Assembly (NCBI GenBank): GCA_964436315.1
Contig: CAYTCZ010000038.1
Coordinates: forward strand, 1 to 31,705
Direction: 5' to 3'
Length of the DNA: 31,705 bases
Source of the DNA: CAYTCZ01 sp964436315
GTDB lineage: Bacteria > Actinomycetota > Thermoleophilia > Gaiellales > Gaiellaceae
A program made the position numbers and the translations under genes. Shown here piece after piece: positions 15,338 to 25,430 of this stretch (position 1 is the stretch's first letter; each line of letters opens with the position of its first letter). Below the pieces are notes generated by a model. The model was given only the letters and a program-made list of their open reading frames with translations, had not been told where the DNA came from and searched no databases.

Positions 15338-18300
15338 CGACTGGCCCCCACGATGAAGTCCCCGAGCTCGTCCACGGCCTCGCCAATGAAGCGCCACTCT
15401 CGTGCCGTTGAACCACTCGGGGCATGGTGATCGGTCAACATCCTCGCGACTCTATCGTCCTGCTTACTCATCAACCAACGTGTCGGAACTGAAAACTCGG
15501 TCACCGTACCACCGATCTCGTCGGCGTATGCTTGGGCGTGGCTGCGAGAAGGCGTAGTGGAGAACGCCCCATGCGAGGAACTGGGTCTTCCCAACCCCTT
15601 CATGTGGCCCCCGTGGAAGACCGTGGTCATATGCTCCGCGTATGCCCGCCCCCCGCCTCGGGCGGCCTTTCGCATGCGCCTCAGCGCCCTAAGGGCGATA
15701 CCGCCCGCTCCAAGCAGGGCAGCCGAGCCTACCGCGATACCGACCGCTATCCATACATCCGGGTCGTTGAGGCTCCCACCGCCTAGCAAAGCGCATCCAA
15801 GGGCGGTTGCCGCTGGCACTACCGCCCAGAGGATGGTTCCGGTCGGATCGATGTAGTTGATGGGATCGTCACCCGCGTAGCGGTAGAGGGCTTCGTCTCC
15901 ATCGAACCCTAAGGGGTCTCCCGTCAGGAATACGCTCGCAGCAGGGTCGTAGTCGCGCAGCCCCAGTCGCAGAAGCTCCGTCGCTGGGTCTCGGACACCG
16001 CCAGCGAACGTGAAGGGCTGAAAGTCAATCTGATGAGCTGCGGTGATTCGGCCCCATGGGTCGTAGTCGAGCCGCTGCTCCACCACGCCAGTCCCTACGT
16101 CGACCACGACTCGCACGGAACCACGGACGTCCTTGATGAACCGATAGACGTTCCCGCCACGAACCATGAAATCGGGCGCGTGGGGATGCGTCACGTAGAT
16201 GTAGCGGGCAATGACGTTGCCCGCGCTGTTGAGCTCAGCGATCGGACCGATGGGTGCGCCGTAGACCCAGATGCGGTCGAGGGTCCCTCCGACCGAGCGG
16301 GTGACCCGACGGCCGTCGCTGTCGTAGGTGTAGCTGATATCGACGCCGGAACCCGAGACGCTGCGAAGCTGTCCGAGGACGTCGTGGTCGAAGCCGAGCG
16401 CTACTCCGTCGAGAGTTCGGCTCTCGAGGTTGCCGTTGTCGTCGTAGGTGGCCGTGTACGCCACCCCACCTGTAATGGTCTCAAGTTGGTCGTCGGGGTT
16501 GTAGGTGGCGTTCAGGGTCCCGCGGTCGTCGACGGTTACCGTACGGTGCCCGCGGATGTCGTAAGTGTAGCCACCAAGAATCGACGCGTAGCCACCAAAC
16601 CCGTCAGGAATACCCCACATTCTGAGCTTGCCGGAGCGATCGTACCCGTACCGATAGTCTTCGACCGCTGTGGTCAGCGCTCCTGCAGCGGGAACCGTTG
16701 CGCGCTGGGCGCTGATTCGTCCCACTGAGTCGTAGTCGAGTTCCTGATGCACCTCAGCGGAGCCGCTCAGCCAAGTGGTGGTGGTTTCTTCGACTTCACC
16801 AAAGGAGTTGCGTTCGTCGATGACCGTGACGATCGAGTTCGTGCCATCGGTGACCGTTGCGCCGACCAGGAGTCCCGTCGCGGGATCGGGGCTCAAGGAG
16901 ATCGACGCATCTGCCACTCCGCAGGGGTCTGGGGCGGCGAGGCATGTAGCGTCGGCGCAATAGCAGGCGTCGGTGACGAGACTGTCGTCGTCGAACTCAA
17001 AGTGGACCCCAGTCGTGCTCGTGCCCGCGATCGCTTCCGTGATGACCCGGAGTCGGTTGTCGTAGTCGTACTGGACGTCGTAGCCGAAGGTGACGCCGGC
17101 GGGACCAGTGGTGACGCTCCGGAGCAGCGGACCATCGAAGTCGTAGTCCTCAGTATGCCCCTGAGCCGACTCTCGGGTCTGAACCGACCCGTCGGCGGGG
17201 TCGTAGAGGATTGTTGCGGTGCCCTCACTCCCGGCCGCCCCTTGGAGCGCGATCGAAGTCAGCCGGCCCGGCCCACGATCCTGAGGTCGTGGGTTGTCGA
17301 AGTCATACGGAGTGCCCGGTTCGTAGATGTAGTCGATCTGACCATCCGGAAGAGTGATCAGGTCGAGTCCGCCGTCCGGCTCGTGCTGGTACGTCGTCGA
17401 GCGGCCCGTCGAGTGCCCCATGGGCGTAGTCCAAGACGCGATGCGCTCAGCTGCGTCGTATGTCATCACATGGCTGGCGGTCTGTCCCGGTCGCGTGAGG
17501 ACGGTGAGGCTGCCGTTGTCGTTATGGTCGTAATCCGTCCAGCGACCCTCACCGTCGCGAACACGCTTCACGCGGCCAGCGTCATCGCGCACGAACACGC
17601 TTCGCCCACCGAGTGTGTCCTCTACCCAATGAAGTTGGCCGTCTTCTCCGTACTTGAAGTCCACGGTCCGGTCCGGCACGCCGGTCTCTAGACCGACCTG
17701 GGTGACCAGATCCAGGCGCCCAAGCAAGTCGTAGCTCATCTCGGTTTGGCGGAGCGCCGTGGCCGTGGCTTCGCTCGAAGAGTCCAGTATTTCAGCGCGC
17801 CGGACTCGCTCGAGCTGGTCCACGTATTCGCGGGACGTGCGCCCTCCGACTGTCGTGGAGACGTACCGGTTCCATCCGGTCACCGGCTCGACGTCATGGA
17901 ACGCGCGAACTGCGTCGTCGTCGTTGCTGGGGTCCATATCATCGAGGTCATCGATGTTCCCGTTCGGGTCGACACGAGTCTCGAGGGTTCCGATGTTGCC
18001 AAGCCTCAAGTCCAGGGGGTCGCCTGTGGCACCTGTGGCGGAGCGAGCCATCGCGACTGTAGATGTGAGCGTCCCCGTGCCGTACGGAGTTGTGGTCTGT
18101 GCCACTGCAGTTCGGGAGATGGACATGCCGAAGCGTGGGTCGGGGCCAGGCTCGTGGTGGACCGTCTGGCCCCCGGGCCGAGAGATTTCCCGCACGAGTC
18201 CGTCGCTGGTAGCCACCACCTCGAACCCAGCTTGATCGCGGACAGTTCGGTTGAGCGCCCCGGTTCCAGAGATCCGCCTGTCATAGTCGGTGCGCCGCCC

Positions 18301-21300
18301 TCCAGCGGAAAGGTGAACCGTGCGGTCGTAGTCCACGCCGCCCAAGGTCACGATGTCCCGGCCGAAGCGTTGAGCCTGGCCCAACGGGTTCTCGTCAGTG
18401 CTCACTTCACCCAAGGTGCCGTCGTACCCGTAGTCGTGGAGCCCATTGCGGGGGTCACGCATCCAATCGAGCAGGTTGCCTGTTGTGTAACCGAACTGGT
18501 GGGTGTGCCCCTCCGGCGACGTGAGGGAGGTGAGAACTCCGGAACTCGAGTCGAGACCAACCGAGGTTCGCTGCCCGTAGGGACCGACTATTGTGTGGGG
18601 GCCGAGCGCGTTGCGCAGGATCTGCATGCTGAGTCCAGACGCTACGTCCAGCACCGAGCTGATGAGACCATCATCGTACGAGAACTCGAGCACGCTCTGG
18701 CCCGTCAGGCTGCTGAGGGTTCGGAGATGTCGTCCCGTTTCGTGACTGAACACGTAGAGGAGGGACCCATCCGCGGAGGGGATAGTGACGTTTCCGGCGG
18801 CATCAAGCCCGGAGAACGGCAGCTCCATTTGGCAGATCGAGATCGCATTCTGGTCGCCACCGATCAACAGTTCACCGGTCGGCTTCACGCCTAGCCATGT
18901 GATCGAGTTAAAACTTGCCACCGACGCGGATGCGCCCCCGCAATCGCGGAAAGAGGCATGGTCGCCCCGGCCCCCGACCTTGCGAATAATCATGTCCGGA
19001 CCAAGCTCGAAGACTTGGTCTTGGGCCTGGTAGGCAGTGAAGTACACTCGGCCATTCGGAGCAGACACGAGCCCCTTTCGATTCCGGACGATTTCAGCGT
19101 CACGCCCGAGTGAGCCGTCAAGCGTCGTGTTGGATCCGCCACCCGCCAACAACTGTGCAGTGCCAGACGAGCGCAGTGCATAGAGTCTTCCGGCCGAGAA
19201 GAAGTAGACCCCATCGGTGAGCCAATGTGACGCAACCTCATCGATGGCGTCGCTGCCTGGCAGGTCAAGTAGGGCGATTGTCCCGTCTGGGGCCACTGTC
19301 CGAAAGTGTGGTCCGATACCAGAGATTCCGGAACACGCGATGTAGACTTGCCCACTGCTGGTTACGGCAAGATCCGTAGGGTTCTTGATGCGTGATCCGA
19401 CCGCGGGATTCCCTGTGTCGGTCCGAATCTCAGCGGCACTCTCTGCCCGATCATCGAGTACTCCAGCGACAGTGTAGATGCGCCCATCGGGACTGATACG
19501 ACGAACGATGTGACCGCTGGTAGCTCCGGTGCCACGGATGTAATAGAGCGAACCGTCGGGACCAAACTCCAACGCCGTCGGCTGGCGAATCGCCGACCCA
19601 TCCGCAATGGCGCCGTCTGGGCTCCAGCCCGAAGTACCGTTGGGCGCTGCCGCCGAGACGCGAACTCCGGCGACATGCCTCAGCACGCCTCCGCTGTCGA
19701 TCTTGACGATTCGATGCCGGCGGTAGTCCGCGATATAGACTTCGCCATCGTCTGAGACCGCGATGCCCGAGACGTCCAGAGGGTCCGAGTCCATCGCGAG
19801 AATATCAACGTCGTAGGTGCCGTCGCTGCGTCCCGCGATCGCCCGGGACGCCCACTCTTGACTGATGGTCTCGAGCCGCTGACCGGAGCCCAAGGTCACG
19901 GAGCGAGAGACCGGATCGTACGTATGAACCGTGTCCAGGCTCCAGCCACCGAGACCCCGCTCCATCGCGTCGAAGTGGCTGAACTCACCGCGGAAGCGGC
20001 CAATGGCTTCCACCTCGCGCCGCGTCGGCACCTCTTGGAATCGAATGCTGTCCGGCGCACCGAAGGAGATGTCGGCGTATCGTTCGCCACCATACACACC
20101 GTCGTAGATGTACGAGACGTCCAGAGTGAACGGCGTGGTCCCCTGACGCTTTTGGCCAAGTACGTCGAAGCCGTCCCAGGTCTCGGTGAAACGTTCGGTT
20201 CCGTCCGGGTTGCTGAATGACTGTTCGTACACCTTCCCTGCCACGCGAAGAGTCACGTCCACGCGTTTGATCTCTGAGTCGTCGATCTGGGTGGTCGTGT
20301 ATGGCAGCACGGGAACATCGATCGTTCGTGCTCTCGCGTAACCTGGGGCGAGCTTGGTCGTGTAGGTGAGAGACTGGCCCGTTCCCTCGAGCCCAACCGA
20401 CTCCGCGAGCGTCAACTCCTCGCAGTCGATGACCGAGCCGTAGACCATGCAAGCAGCCGCGGCGAACAGCTTCAGCCCCTCCCCGATCATCGGCAGGAGT
20501 GCTTCGGGGGGGAAGCCGAATGGCCAGTTCAGATCCCAAGGGCTGAAGTGGTTGAGAGAGACTCTCCAGAAGCTCGCGCCGTCCATCTCTCGGACCGAGT
20601 CGAGCTGAGCGAGCTGCGCGAGCTCGTCCGACGTGATGCCGTAGGTCTGAAGGGTGGCCAGGGACTCCGCCACGCAATCCCCGTCAACGTCGACAGTAGC
20701 AACACCGCTCGATGTATCGAGAACTCTGAGAACCACCCCGTTTTCGTATGCTTCCCATCGGCCGGCCGACCGGTTGTAGTAGCCAAGTGGAACGCTGAGT
20801 GGAGTGGTGTTGGTGCACGGCCCACCCGGATCGATGGGGTCTGGATCGTCAGGGTCGTAGCCAACCGGGAACCCCGCGAAGTTGTCGACGTAAAAGGCAA
20901 CCTCGCCACCGGAAAAGGTGACTTCCTCCCCGAGTGCCTCGTCGACGGTGAGGTCGACTGCGTACGTGTAAGCGCTGGTTCCCGGAAGCGTGCCCGGCAT
21001 TGCTGCCGCACCAGAGCTTCCGACCGTGTACTCCGTCGTGTGAATCGAAAGGGTGCTGAGACCGCCCCCCGTCGTGGAAGCAGAGATGCCGTCTGGGAAG
21101 ATGAAGAACGGCTGACGAGTCCCATCGGAATCCGTGACGGCAGGACCTTGCACCACCTTCGGTCCCGGCGCGGTCAGGTCGACGCTTGCGATCGTCGGGT
21201 CGACTTGGGTCATGGCGATCTCATCGACCACCAGGTGCTCGTTGGCCTGCACCTCGAAGCTTCTCTGCACTTCGAGGTGCGTAGCGGACGTGTAGCTCAG

Positions 21301-22998
21301 GGTTCCAAAGCGAACGTCCTCGACCAGCAGGTCCCACGTTCCGTCGCTTCGCGTGACCACCCGACCCCACTCCGGATGCTCCAGCACGGATACCGTGACG
21401 CCGGCGAGAGGAGTGCCCGAGGTACTGACAACGCGCCCGCGAACCGCAGCGATGCGGTCGATATCGGCAGGTGTGGCGAGGACGCTATTCACGCCGCCGG
21501 CCTGCTGCTGAGGTGGCGGGCAGCCCATCGGAGGCTGCACGGTGAGCCACTTCATGGTGTCCCAAAGACGGTTGGGCACCGTCAGATCCAGTGGGAGAAG
21601 TAGACAGTCGATGTCTGCACAGTCGACATCGCCGTCGCCGTCGCCGTCGCTGCTATCACCACATGCGACCTCGCCGCCGTTCGTGCCGCACCCGGGCAAA
21701 CCGTCATCCACCGCCCCGTTGCAGTCGTCATCCACACCATTACACACCTCCGCGGTTGGAGTGCCGGGGACGCAGGCCGGGATGGCGCCGCTCGTGCAGG
21801 TCTCGTCATAGACCTGCCGACACGCGCCGACGCCGCAGGCGACTTGCTGAGTCAGATCCTCGTCAACGGTGCCATCGCAGTCATCGTCGATCGCGTTGCA
21901 GCTCTCTGAAGTCCCCGTCGGGGCCACGCATGTGTCGACTCGATAGCCGCCGGGGCATGGCCCGCCCGTTGGGGTACCGGGAGGACAACCAGCGCAGTAC
22001 GACGAGCCAGACGCGGTGCCACAAGCTCCAGTGCCACCACACGAGGTGCTGCCCATCTCGTCGATCGATCCGTCGCAGTCGTTGTCGAGACCGTCACACT
22101 CCTCCGGAACGGGTTCGACGGCGCCGGAGCAGGTCCCCCAGCTGCCGCCACTGCACAGCTCCGTGCCGAACGAGCAGGTGCCGGTGCCACTCGTCCCGCA
22201 CGAACGGGTGAACTCATCGACTACCCCGTCACAGTTGTTGTCGACGCCATCGCAGACCTCAACGGAGCCCTCATCGACGTCCTCATCGCAGTCTTCGTCG
22301 ATTCCGTTGCACGCAATCGGCGCACTGGGCGTCCCAGGCGTGCACGTGTCGACCTCCACGCCGTTGTTACAGATGTACTGGCCGGAGCCTTCGCAGGCCC
22401 CGACATCGCAGCTCGTCGCAGCGCCAGAGTAGTCCTCGTCAAATGCACCGTCGCAATCTTCGTCGCGGCCGTTGCAGGTCGTGTCTGGAGAGTCGCAGTT
22501 GGTGAACGCGTCCGTGGCTACGTGAACGATGGGGGACTCTGGGGCCTGACACTCCTCCAGATCGGTTACACCTCCTGAGCCGTACACGTAACAGTCGCCA
22601 CTGCTCGAGAAGATGTCCTCGTCGAACGTGGTCAGGTACTCCTCAGTGTCGGTTCCCCAAACCCTAAGCGCGCCCCGGTGACCGCTGCTTCCTTCGGCTC
22701 GCCAGTACCAGCTCGGTAGGGTGATGGTCGTGCTGTAGGCGTACCATTCGTATCCATCCCAGGTGACTGAGGAGCTGGATGTCTGTGTGCCTCCTCGGAA
22801 GTCCCAAGAGCCGTCCCTCTCGTCCCGGGCGTAGATGAACACCCATTCGTTCGGGAACGTGGTGTAACCCGACACCACGAAGGAGTCGTTCTGGTCGCCG
22901 ATCCTTTCGTTGTCATGCGGCGAAGTCACGCACCCGACTGAGCAAACGACCGACGCGAGGATGCCGAGAAGTCGACAGTGGAAACTGTTCCGGCTCAT
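15334..22998 (-). CDS. Giant MopE-NHL-RHS lipoprotein with C-terminal toxin domain
   Basis: 2554 aa. The signal ends in VVCSVGC (C23, weak lipobox). Six Cys/Asp repeats of MopE type follow (CNGRDEDCDG, CDGVDNNCDG and similar, about residues 175-430), then a DGDGDGD stretch near 450 and a carboxypeptidase-regulatory-like beta domain (RGRVVSTSGTPLAGVTVSV, about 510-600). NHL-type repeats follow (GEVYIADYRRHRIVKI, about 1070-1330), then YD repeats (about 1430-2340) closing with the RHS core GLRDYDP, FLTGDPLG, YRYAGDDPINYIDPTG. Two hydrophobic segments (about 2385-2437) precede a tip of about 90 residues: FHGGHMKG, FSTTPSRSHAQAYADEIGG, EWRFIGE. The tip recalls ADP-ribosyltransferase folds, which is inference. 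RHS proteins encapsulate and deliver toxins to competitors. The ATG shares one base with the upstream stop. Confidence 0.88.
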   Translation of the reverse strand: MSRNSFHCRLLGILASVVCSVGCVTSPHDNERIGDQNDSFVVSGYTTFPNEWVFIYARDERDGSWDFRGGTQTSSSSVTWDGYEWYAYSTTITLPSWYWRAEGSSGHRGALRVWGTDTEEYLTTFDEDIFSSSGDCYVYGSGGVTDLEECQAPESPIVHVATDAFTNCDSPDTTCNGRDEDCDGAFDEDYSGAATSCDVGACEGSGQYICNNGVEVDTCTPGTPSAPIACNGIDEDCDEDVDEGSVEVCDGVDNNCDGVVDEFTRSCGTSGTGTCSFGTELCSGGSWGTCSGAVEPVPEECDGLDNDCDGSIDEMGSTSCGGTGACGTASGSSYCAGCPPGTPTGGPCPGGYRVDTCVAPTGTSESCNAIDDDCDGTVDEDLTQQVACGVGACRQVYDETCTSGAIPACVPGTPTAEVCNGVDDDCNGAVDDGLPGCGTNGGEVACGDSSDGDGDGDVDCADIDCLLLPLDLTVPNRLWDTMKWLTVQPPMGCPPPQQQAGGVNSVLATPADIDRIAAVRGRVVSTSGTPLAGVTVSVLEHPEWGRVVTRSDGTWDLLVEDVRFGTLSYTSATHLEVQRSFEVQANEHLVVDEIAMTQVDPTIASVDLTAPGPKVVQGPAVTDSDGTRQPFFIFPDGISASTTGGGLSTLSIHTTEYTVGSSGAAAMPGTLPGTSAYTYAVDLTVDEALGEEVTFSGGEVAFYVDNFAGFPVGYDPDDPDPIDPGGPCTNTTPLSVPLGYYNRSAGRWEAYENGVVLRVLDTSSGVATVDVDGDCVAESLATLQTYGITSDELAQLAQLDSVREMDGASFWRVSLNHFSPWDLNWPFGFPPEALLPMIGEGLKLFAAAACMVYGSVIDCEELTLAESVGLEGTGQSLTYTTKLAPGYARARTIDVPVLPYTTTQIDDSEIKRVDVTLRVAGKVYEQSFSNPDGTERFTETWDGFDVLGQKRQGTTPFTLDVSYIYDGVYGGERYADISFGAPDSIRFQEVPTRREVEAIGRFRGEFSHFDAMERGLGGWSLDTVHTYDPVSRSVTLGSGQRLETISQEWASRAIAGRSDGTYDVDILAMDSDPLDVSGIAVSDDGEVYIADYRRHRIVKIDSGGVLRHVAGVRVSAAAPNGTSGWSPDGAIADGSAIRQPTALEFGPDGSLYYIRGTGATSGHIVRRISPDGRIYTVAGVLDDRAESAAEIRTDTGNPAVGSRIKNPTDLAVTSSGQVYIACSGISGIGPHFRTVAPDGTIALLDLPGSDAIDEVASHWLTDGVYFFSAGRLYALRSSGTAQLLAGGGSNTTLDGSLGRDAEIVRNRKGLVSAPNGRVYFTAYQAQDQVFELGPDMIIRKVGGRGDHASFRDCGGASASVASFNSITWLGVKPTGELLIGGDQNAISICQMELPFSGLDAAGNVTIPSADGSLLYVFSHETGRHLRTLSSLTGQSVLEFSYDDGLISSVLDVASGLSMQILRNALGPHTIVGPYGQRTSVGLDSSSGVLTSLTSPEGHTHQFGYTTGNLLDWMRDPRNGLHDYGYDGTLGEVSTDENPLGQAQRFGRDIVTLGGVDYDRTVHLSAGGRRTDYDRRISGTGALNRTVRDQAGFEVVATSDGLVREISRPGGQTVHHEPGPDPRFGMSISRTAVAQTTTPYGTGTLTSTVAMARSATGATGDPLDLRLGNIGTLETRVDPNGNIDDLDDMDPSNDDDAVRAFHDVEPVTGWNRYVSTTVGGRTSREYVDQLERVRRAEILDSSSEATATALRQTEMSYDLLGRLDLVTQVGLETGVPDRTVDFKYGEDGQLHWVEDTLGGRSVFVRDDAGRVKRVRDGEGRWTDYDHNDNGSLTVLTRPGQTASHVMTYDAAERIASWTTPMGHSTGRSTTYQHEPDGGLDLITLPDGQIDYIYEPGTPYDFDNPRPQDRGPGRLTSIALQGAAGSEGTATILYDPADGSVQTRESAQGHTEDYDFDGPLLRSVTTGPAGVTFGYDVQYDYDNRLRVITEAIAGTSTTGVHFEFDDDSLVTDACYCADATCLAAPDPCGVADASISLSPDPATGLLVGATVTDGTNSIVTVIDERNSFGEVEETTTTWLSGSAEVHQELDYDSVGRISAQRATVPAAGALTTAVEDYRYGYDRSGKLRMWGIPDGFGGYASILGGYTYDIRGHRTVTVDDRGTLNATYNPDDQLETITGGVAYTATYDDNGNLESRTLDGVALGFDHDVLGQLRSVSGSGVDISYTYDSDGRRVTRSVGGTLDRIWVYGAPIGPIAELNSAGNVIARYIYVTHPHAPDFMVRGGNVYRFIKDVRGSVRVVVDVGTGVVEQRLDYDPWGRITAAHQIDFQPFTFAGGVRDPATELLRLGLRDYDPAASVFLTGDPLGFDGDEALYRYAGDDPINYIDPTGTILWAVVPAATALGCALLGGGSLNDPDVWIAVGIAVGSAALLGAGGIALRALRRMRKAARGGGRAYAEHMTTVFHGGHMKGLGRPSSSHGAFSTTPSRSHAQAYADEIGGTVTEFSVPTRWLMSKQDDRVARMLTDHHAPSGSTAREWRFIGEAVDELGDFIVGASR

Positions 22999-23774
22999 CA
23001 GTTCGCCTCCCCCGCCAGCTCACTGGGCAGAGTAGGAGGTTCGAGGTCGGGGCAGAGTCGATCGAGCTCGGCCTTGGAAATCTCCGGCGGAGTGGAGGAG
23101 GTTCCGCAGCGTCGAGCAAGTACTCCCGCGATGACGGCGACGCCGCCTGGACAGCGAGCGTCCAGCTCCACCGCTCGAGCACGTGCCCAGGCCCGGCACG
23201 CTTCGCTCACTGGTGCAGCAGCCACCGGTCGAGTCATGACCACGACCAAGCTCTGCCGTTGGGTGGAGGGCACCTGAGCGACCCATCCCGCGTTGGTCGG
23301 GCGCGTGGGATGCGCCCAGAGGCGACCCTGATCGAGGGTCGTCAGCCGCCAGTCCGGCATCTCCTGCTGTGGACTGGCGTCCGTGGGAAGGAGTTCGTTG
23401 GCTCGAACTCGGACATCGAGCTCCGTACCGTCATGGTTCGGTAGCTCCACCTCGAACACTGGCCCCACAGGCTCCCAACCTGGCTGGCTCACGACATCTC
23501 GGGGAAGGCGTCGATCAGAAGGCCCGACACGACGCTCCAACCCCTGAGAATCGGATACCCGGAGTGACGGCGGTCCAAGGGTATCGACGGGTGGTGGCGC
23601 AGAGTCGGAGTCCGCTGCCCGCTCCGCATCCGGCGCAACTGTCGCCTCGGCCTCCTCTTCCTGCGGGTGGTTTTCGCCACCACTCTCTACGCTCGGCTCA
23701 TCACAGCCAGACCAGAACAAGACGCCGACAAGCGCTGCCGCCCAGCGCCGGGACCCGAAGAAGAACGAACTCAT
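22998..23774 (-). CDS. Lipoprotein coupled to the RHS gene
   Basis: 258 aa. Signal with lipobox FWSGC (C24), then an acidic, Pro/Ala-rich linker (QEEEAEATVAPDAERAADSD) and a compact domain with repeated Trp residues and six or so Cys in the C-terminal part (ACRAWARARAVELDARC, RRCGTSST). Its TGA and the RHS ATG share one base (TGATG), so the two are cotranslated. It may be the export, anchoring or chaperone partner of the toxin. That role is inferred from position alone; the family is not recognised. The start has AGAGG 7 nt upstream. Confidence 0.75.
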   Translation of the reverse strand: MSSFFFGSRRWAAALVGVLFWSGCDEPSVESGGENHPQEEEAEATVAPDAERAADSDSAPPPVDTLGPPSLRVSDSQGLERRVGPSDRRLPRDVVSQPGWEPVGPVFEVELPNHDGTELDVRVRANELLPTDASPQQEMPDWRLTTLDQGRLWAHPTRPTNAGWVAQVPSTQRQSLVVVMTRPVAAAPVSEACRAWARARAVELDARCPGGVAVIAGVLARRCGTSSTPPEISKAELDRLCPDLEPPTLPSELAGEAN

Positions 23775-23981
23775 TGGAAGCCTCTGCTCGAAGTGCCGGG
23801 CGCATTGGCCCGGTGTGGTGCCGGCTTACACGCCACCCCCGTTTGAGGCCATACCCAACATGGGTGAGAAGCAACGCAATGAGCCACTCCTGTCTTTATT
23901 GGGCGGTCGCAGGCGCCAGGTTGGACGGCACGCAGGTTGCGAAACTCACCTGATGCGCTCAGCCGTTCGTCGTGACCGCAA
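23775..23981 (-). promoter_or_regulatory. Upstream region of the RHS operon
   Basis: About 207 bp. It holds two hairpins: ccgggc/gcccgg at 23796-23813 in the leader and accca/tgggt at 23853-23865. The promoter of the lipoprotein-RHS-immunity operon should lie here, but no clear -10/-35 pair stands out. No gene is visible. Confidence 0.35.
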
Positions 23982-25304
23982 TCAGTCGCGTGAGTCGCTG
24001 AGCACCATCAATCGTTCGCTCGGCACATCCACGTAGGCGATCCACACCCTTCCCTCTGGGCCGACGGTGAGGCTCGGGTAGGTCCACTCGCGGAAGCTGG
24101 AAGATCTCATGAGCTCGTGAATGGTCCAGTCACCCTCGGCGTCGGTTGCGTACAGCACCGAATGCTCGTTCTGCGAGAGCACGATGTGGAAGGCACCACT
24201 TGGATCGGCTGCTGCCCCGTCCACGAACCAGAGCCCTTCATCGAATGGGAGCGGGCTCTCGGTGACCTCCCAGTCCCGCACATCGAATCGGTAGTGAACG
24301 ACGTGACGGCGATACTCCTCTTCCGGCGCCACAGGTCGCGCAGCGAATACGTGCAGCTCTCCACCGTCCGCGACCAACCGTGGCTGCCCGACGCGACCTA
24401 GGTCGAACATCCGCCATTCGCCGCTCGGCGCTCGGGAGTAGATCCAACGGGATGTCATCCGCTGGGTGCTGACATGGAGGTACCCATCCTCAGCAACCGT
24501 GGTGATCGCGTGACCGATGGAGTTCCAAACGCGAACATCGGAGTCGGAGACGGCTCCGGTTGGTAGCTCCGCGACACCCACCGGTGTGCTGAACGCGTCG
24601 TCGACGGGCAACGCGCCCACCGCATGTAGAGTGGCTGTCGACCTGTCGAACGCGAGACCGGGCTGATCGACACCCTCAGAGGTTCGCGAGAAGACCGTCA
24701 TCATGGTCTCCCAGTCAGTGCCTTCACACGGACGGTGTGCCCACAAGGGCGCGGCACTGGACCAAGGCGAGAACCCCAGATGCGGAATGTCCCCCGTAAG
24801 GACCAAGGACAGTTCGCGGATCCTTCCATCCTCGAACCCGGGAGCTTCGTAGACTTCGGAGCGCTCCCACGTCCCGGGAACGCCAGACGCATGAACTACG
24901 TCGAACCCGTCGACGAAGGTCAAATGAAGCCGCCCGGCTGGATCAACAGCCAACTTGGTTTCCTGAACCTGCGACTCGTACGAAGGACCGTTCCAGCGCC
25001 ACCAATCAGCCACGCGAGTGGGCCCATCTGGTGCGGGAATGGGCGGGGGATGAGGATAGTCGCAATCGACGTCTTCCCATGGTCCGACCGGCACTCCCGC
25101 GTCGTCGACCGCGAGATCTGCATCCGTCGACGACGCATCTGGAAGCGCCGAATCCGGCGGTGGGCGTGCGTCGACGAAACTCTCCAGCCCCAAATCGGCT
25201 GCTGCGTCAGAGGGCCCATCTACTATTCCGTCGGAACCTTCATGACTTCGGGCGCACGCTGCGAGCAACGAAACCATGACAGCCCACTTGGGGAGAGAAC
25301 TCAT
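23982..25304 (-). CDS. Lipoprotein with probable beta-propeller
   Basis: 440 aa. N-terminal signal MVSLLAACARS with lipobox LAAC (C17), followed by a long Asp/Pro/Ala-rich linker to about residue 75, typical of myxobacterial surface lipoproteins. The rest has repeated blades of the form LAVDPAGRLHLTFVD, VAEDGYLHVST, VADGGELHVFA, ADPSGAFHIVLS and VGPEGRVWIAYVD, so a beta-propeller is likely. A binding or scaffold role at the cell surface is inferred. No good Shine-Dalgarno precedes the ATG at 25304. It stands alone, 207 bp upstream of the RHS operon in the same orientation. Confidence 0.75.
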   Translation of the reverse strand: MSSLPKWAVMVSLLAACARSHEGSDGIVDGPSDAAADLGLESFVDARPPPDSALPDASSTDADLAVDDAGVPVGPWEDVDCDYPHPPPIPAPDGPTRVADWWRWNGPSYESQVQETKLAVDPAGRLHLTFVDGFDVVHASGVPGTWERSEVYEAPGFEDGRIRELSLVLTGDIPHLGFSPWSSAAPLWAHRPCEGTDWETMMTVFSRTSEGVDQPGLAFDRSTATLHAVGALPVDDAFSTPVGVAELPTGAVSDSDVRVWNSIGHAITTVAEDGYLHVSTQRMTSRWIYSRAPSGEWRMFDLGRVGQPRLVADGGELHVFAARPVAPEEEYRRHVVHYRFDVRDWEVTESPLPFDEGLWFVDGAAADPSGAFHIVLSQNEHSVLYATDAEGDWTIHELMRSSSFREWTYPSLTVGPEGRVWIAYVDVPSERLMVLSDSRD

Positions 25305-25396
25305 GCAGCTGGAATGTGCAGCAGACCGTCATCGACTCGCAAACAGAACTCGCTTCCGCTGAGGTCTGAGAGCCACTCGCGACCTCGGGAGGGGGT

Positions 25397-25423
25397 AGCA
25401 AAGGAACCGCCCCGGGCGGTTCC
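25397..25423 (-). terminator. Intrinsic terminator of the DUF932 operon
   Basis: A near-perfect 9-10 bp stem ggaaccgcc / ggcggttcc with a tiny loop, followed on the minus strand by TTTGCT. It lies 8 bp beyond the stop of the 94-aa gene, the right place to end that operon. Confidence 0.75.
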
Positions 25424-25430
25424 AACCTCG

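Noticed and set aside
16033..18894. Plus-strand frames over the RHS gene
   Set aside because: Antisense shadows of YD-repeat coding sequence.
21605..21660. Repeated gccgtc hexamers, possible microsatellite
   Set aside because: They encode the DGDGDGD stretch in frame within the RHS protein and are explained by coding.
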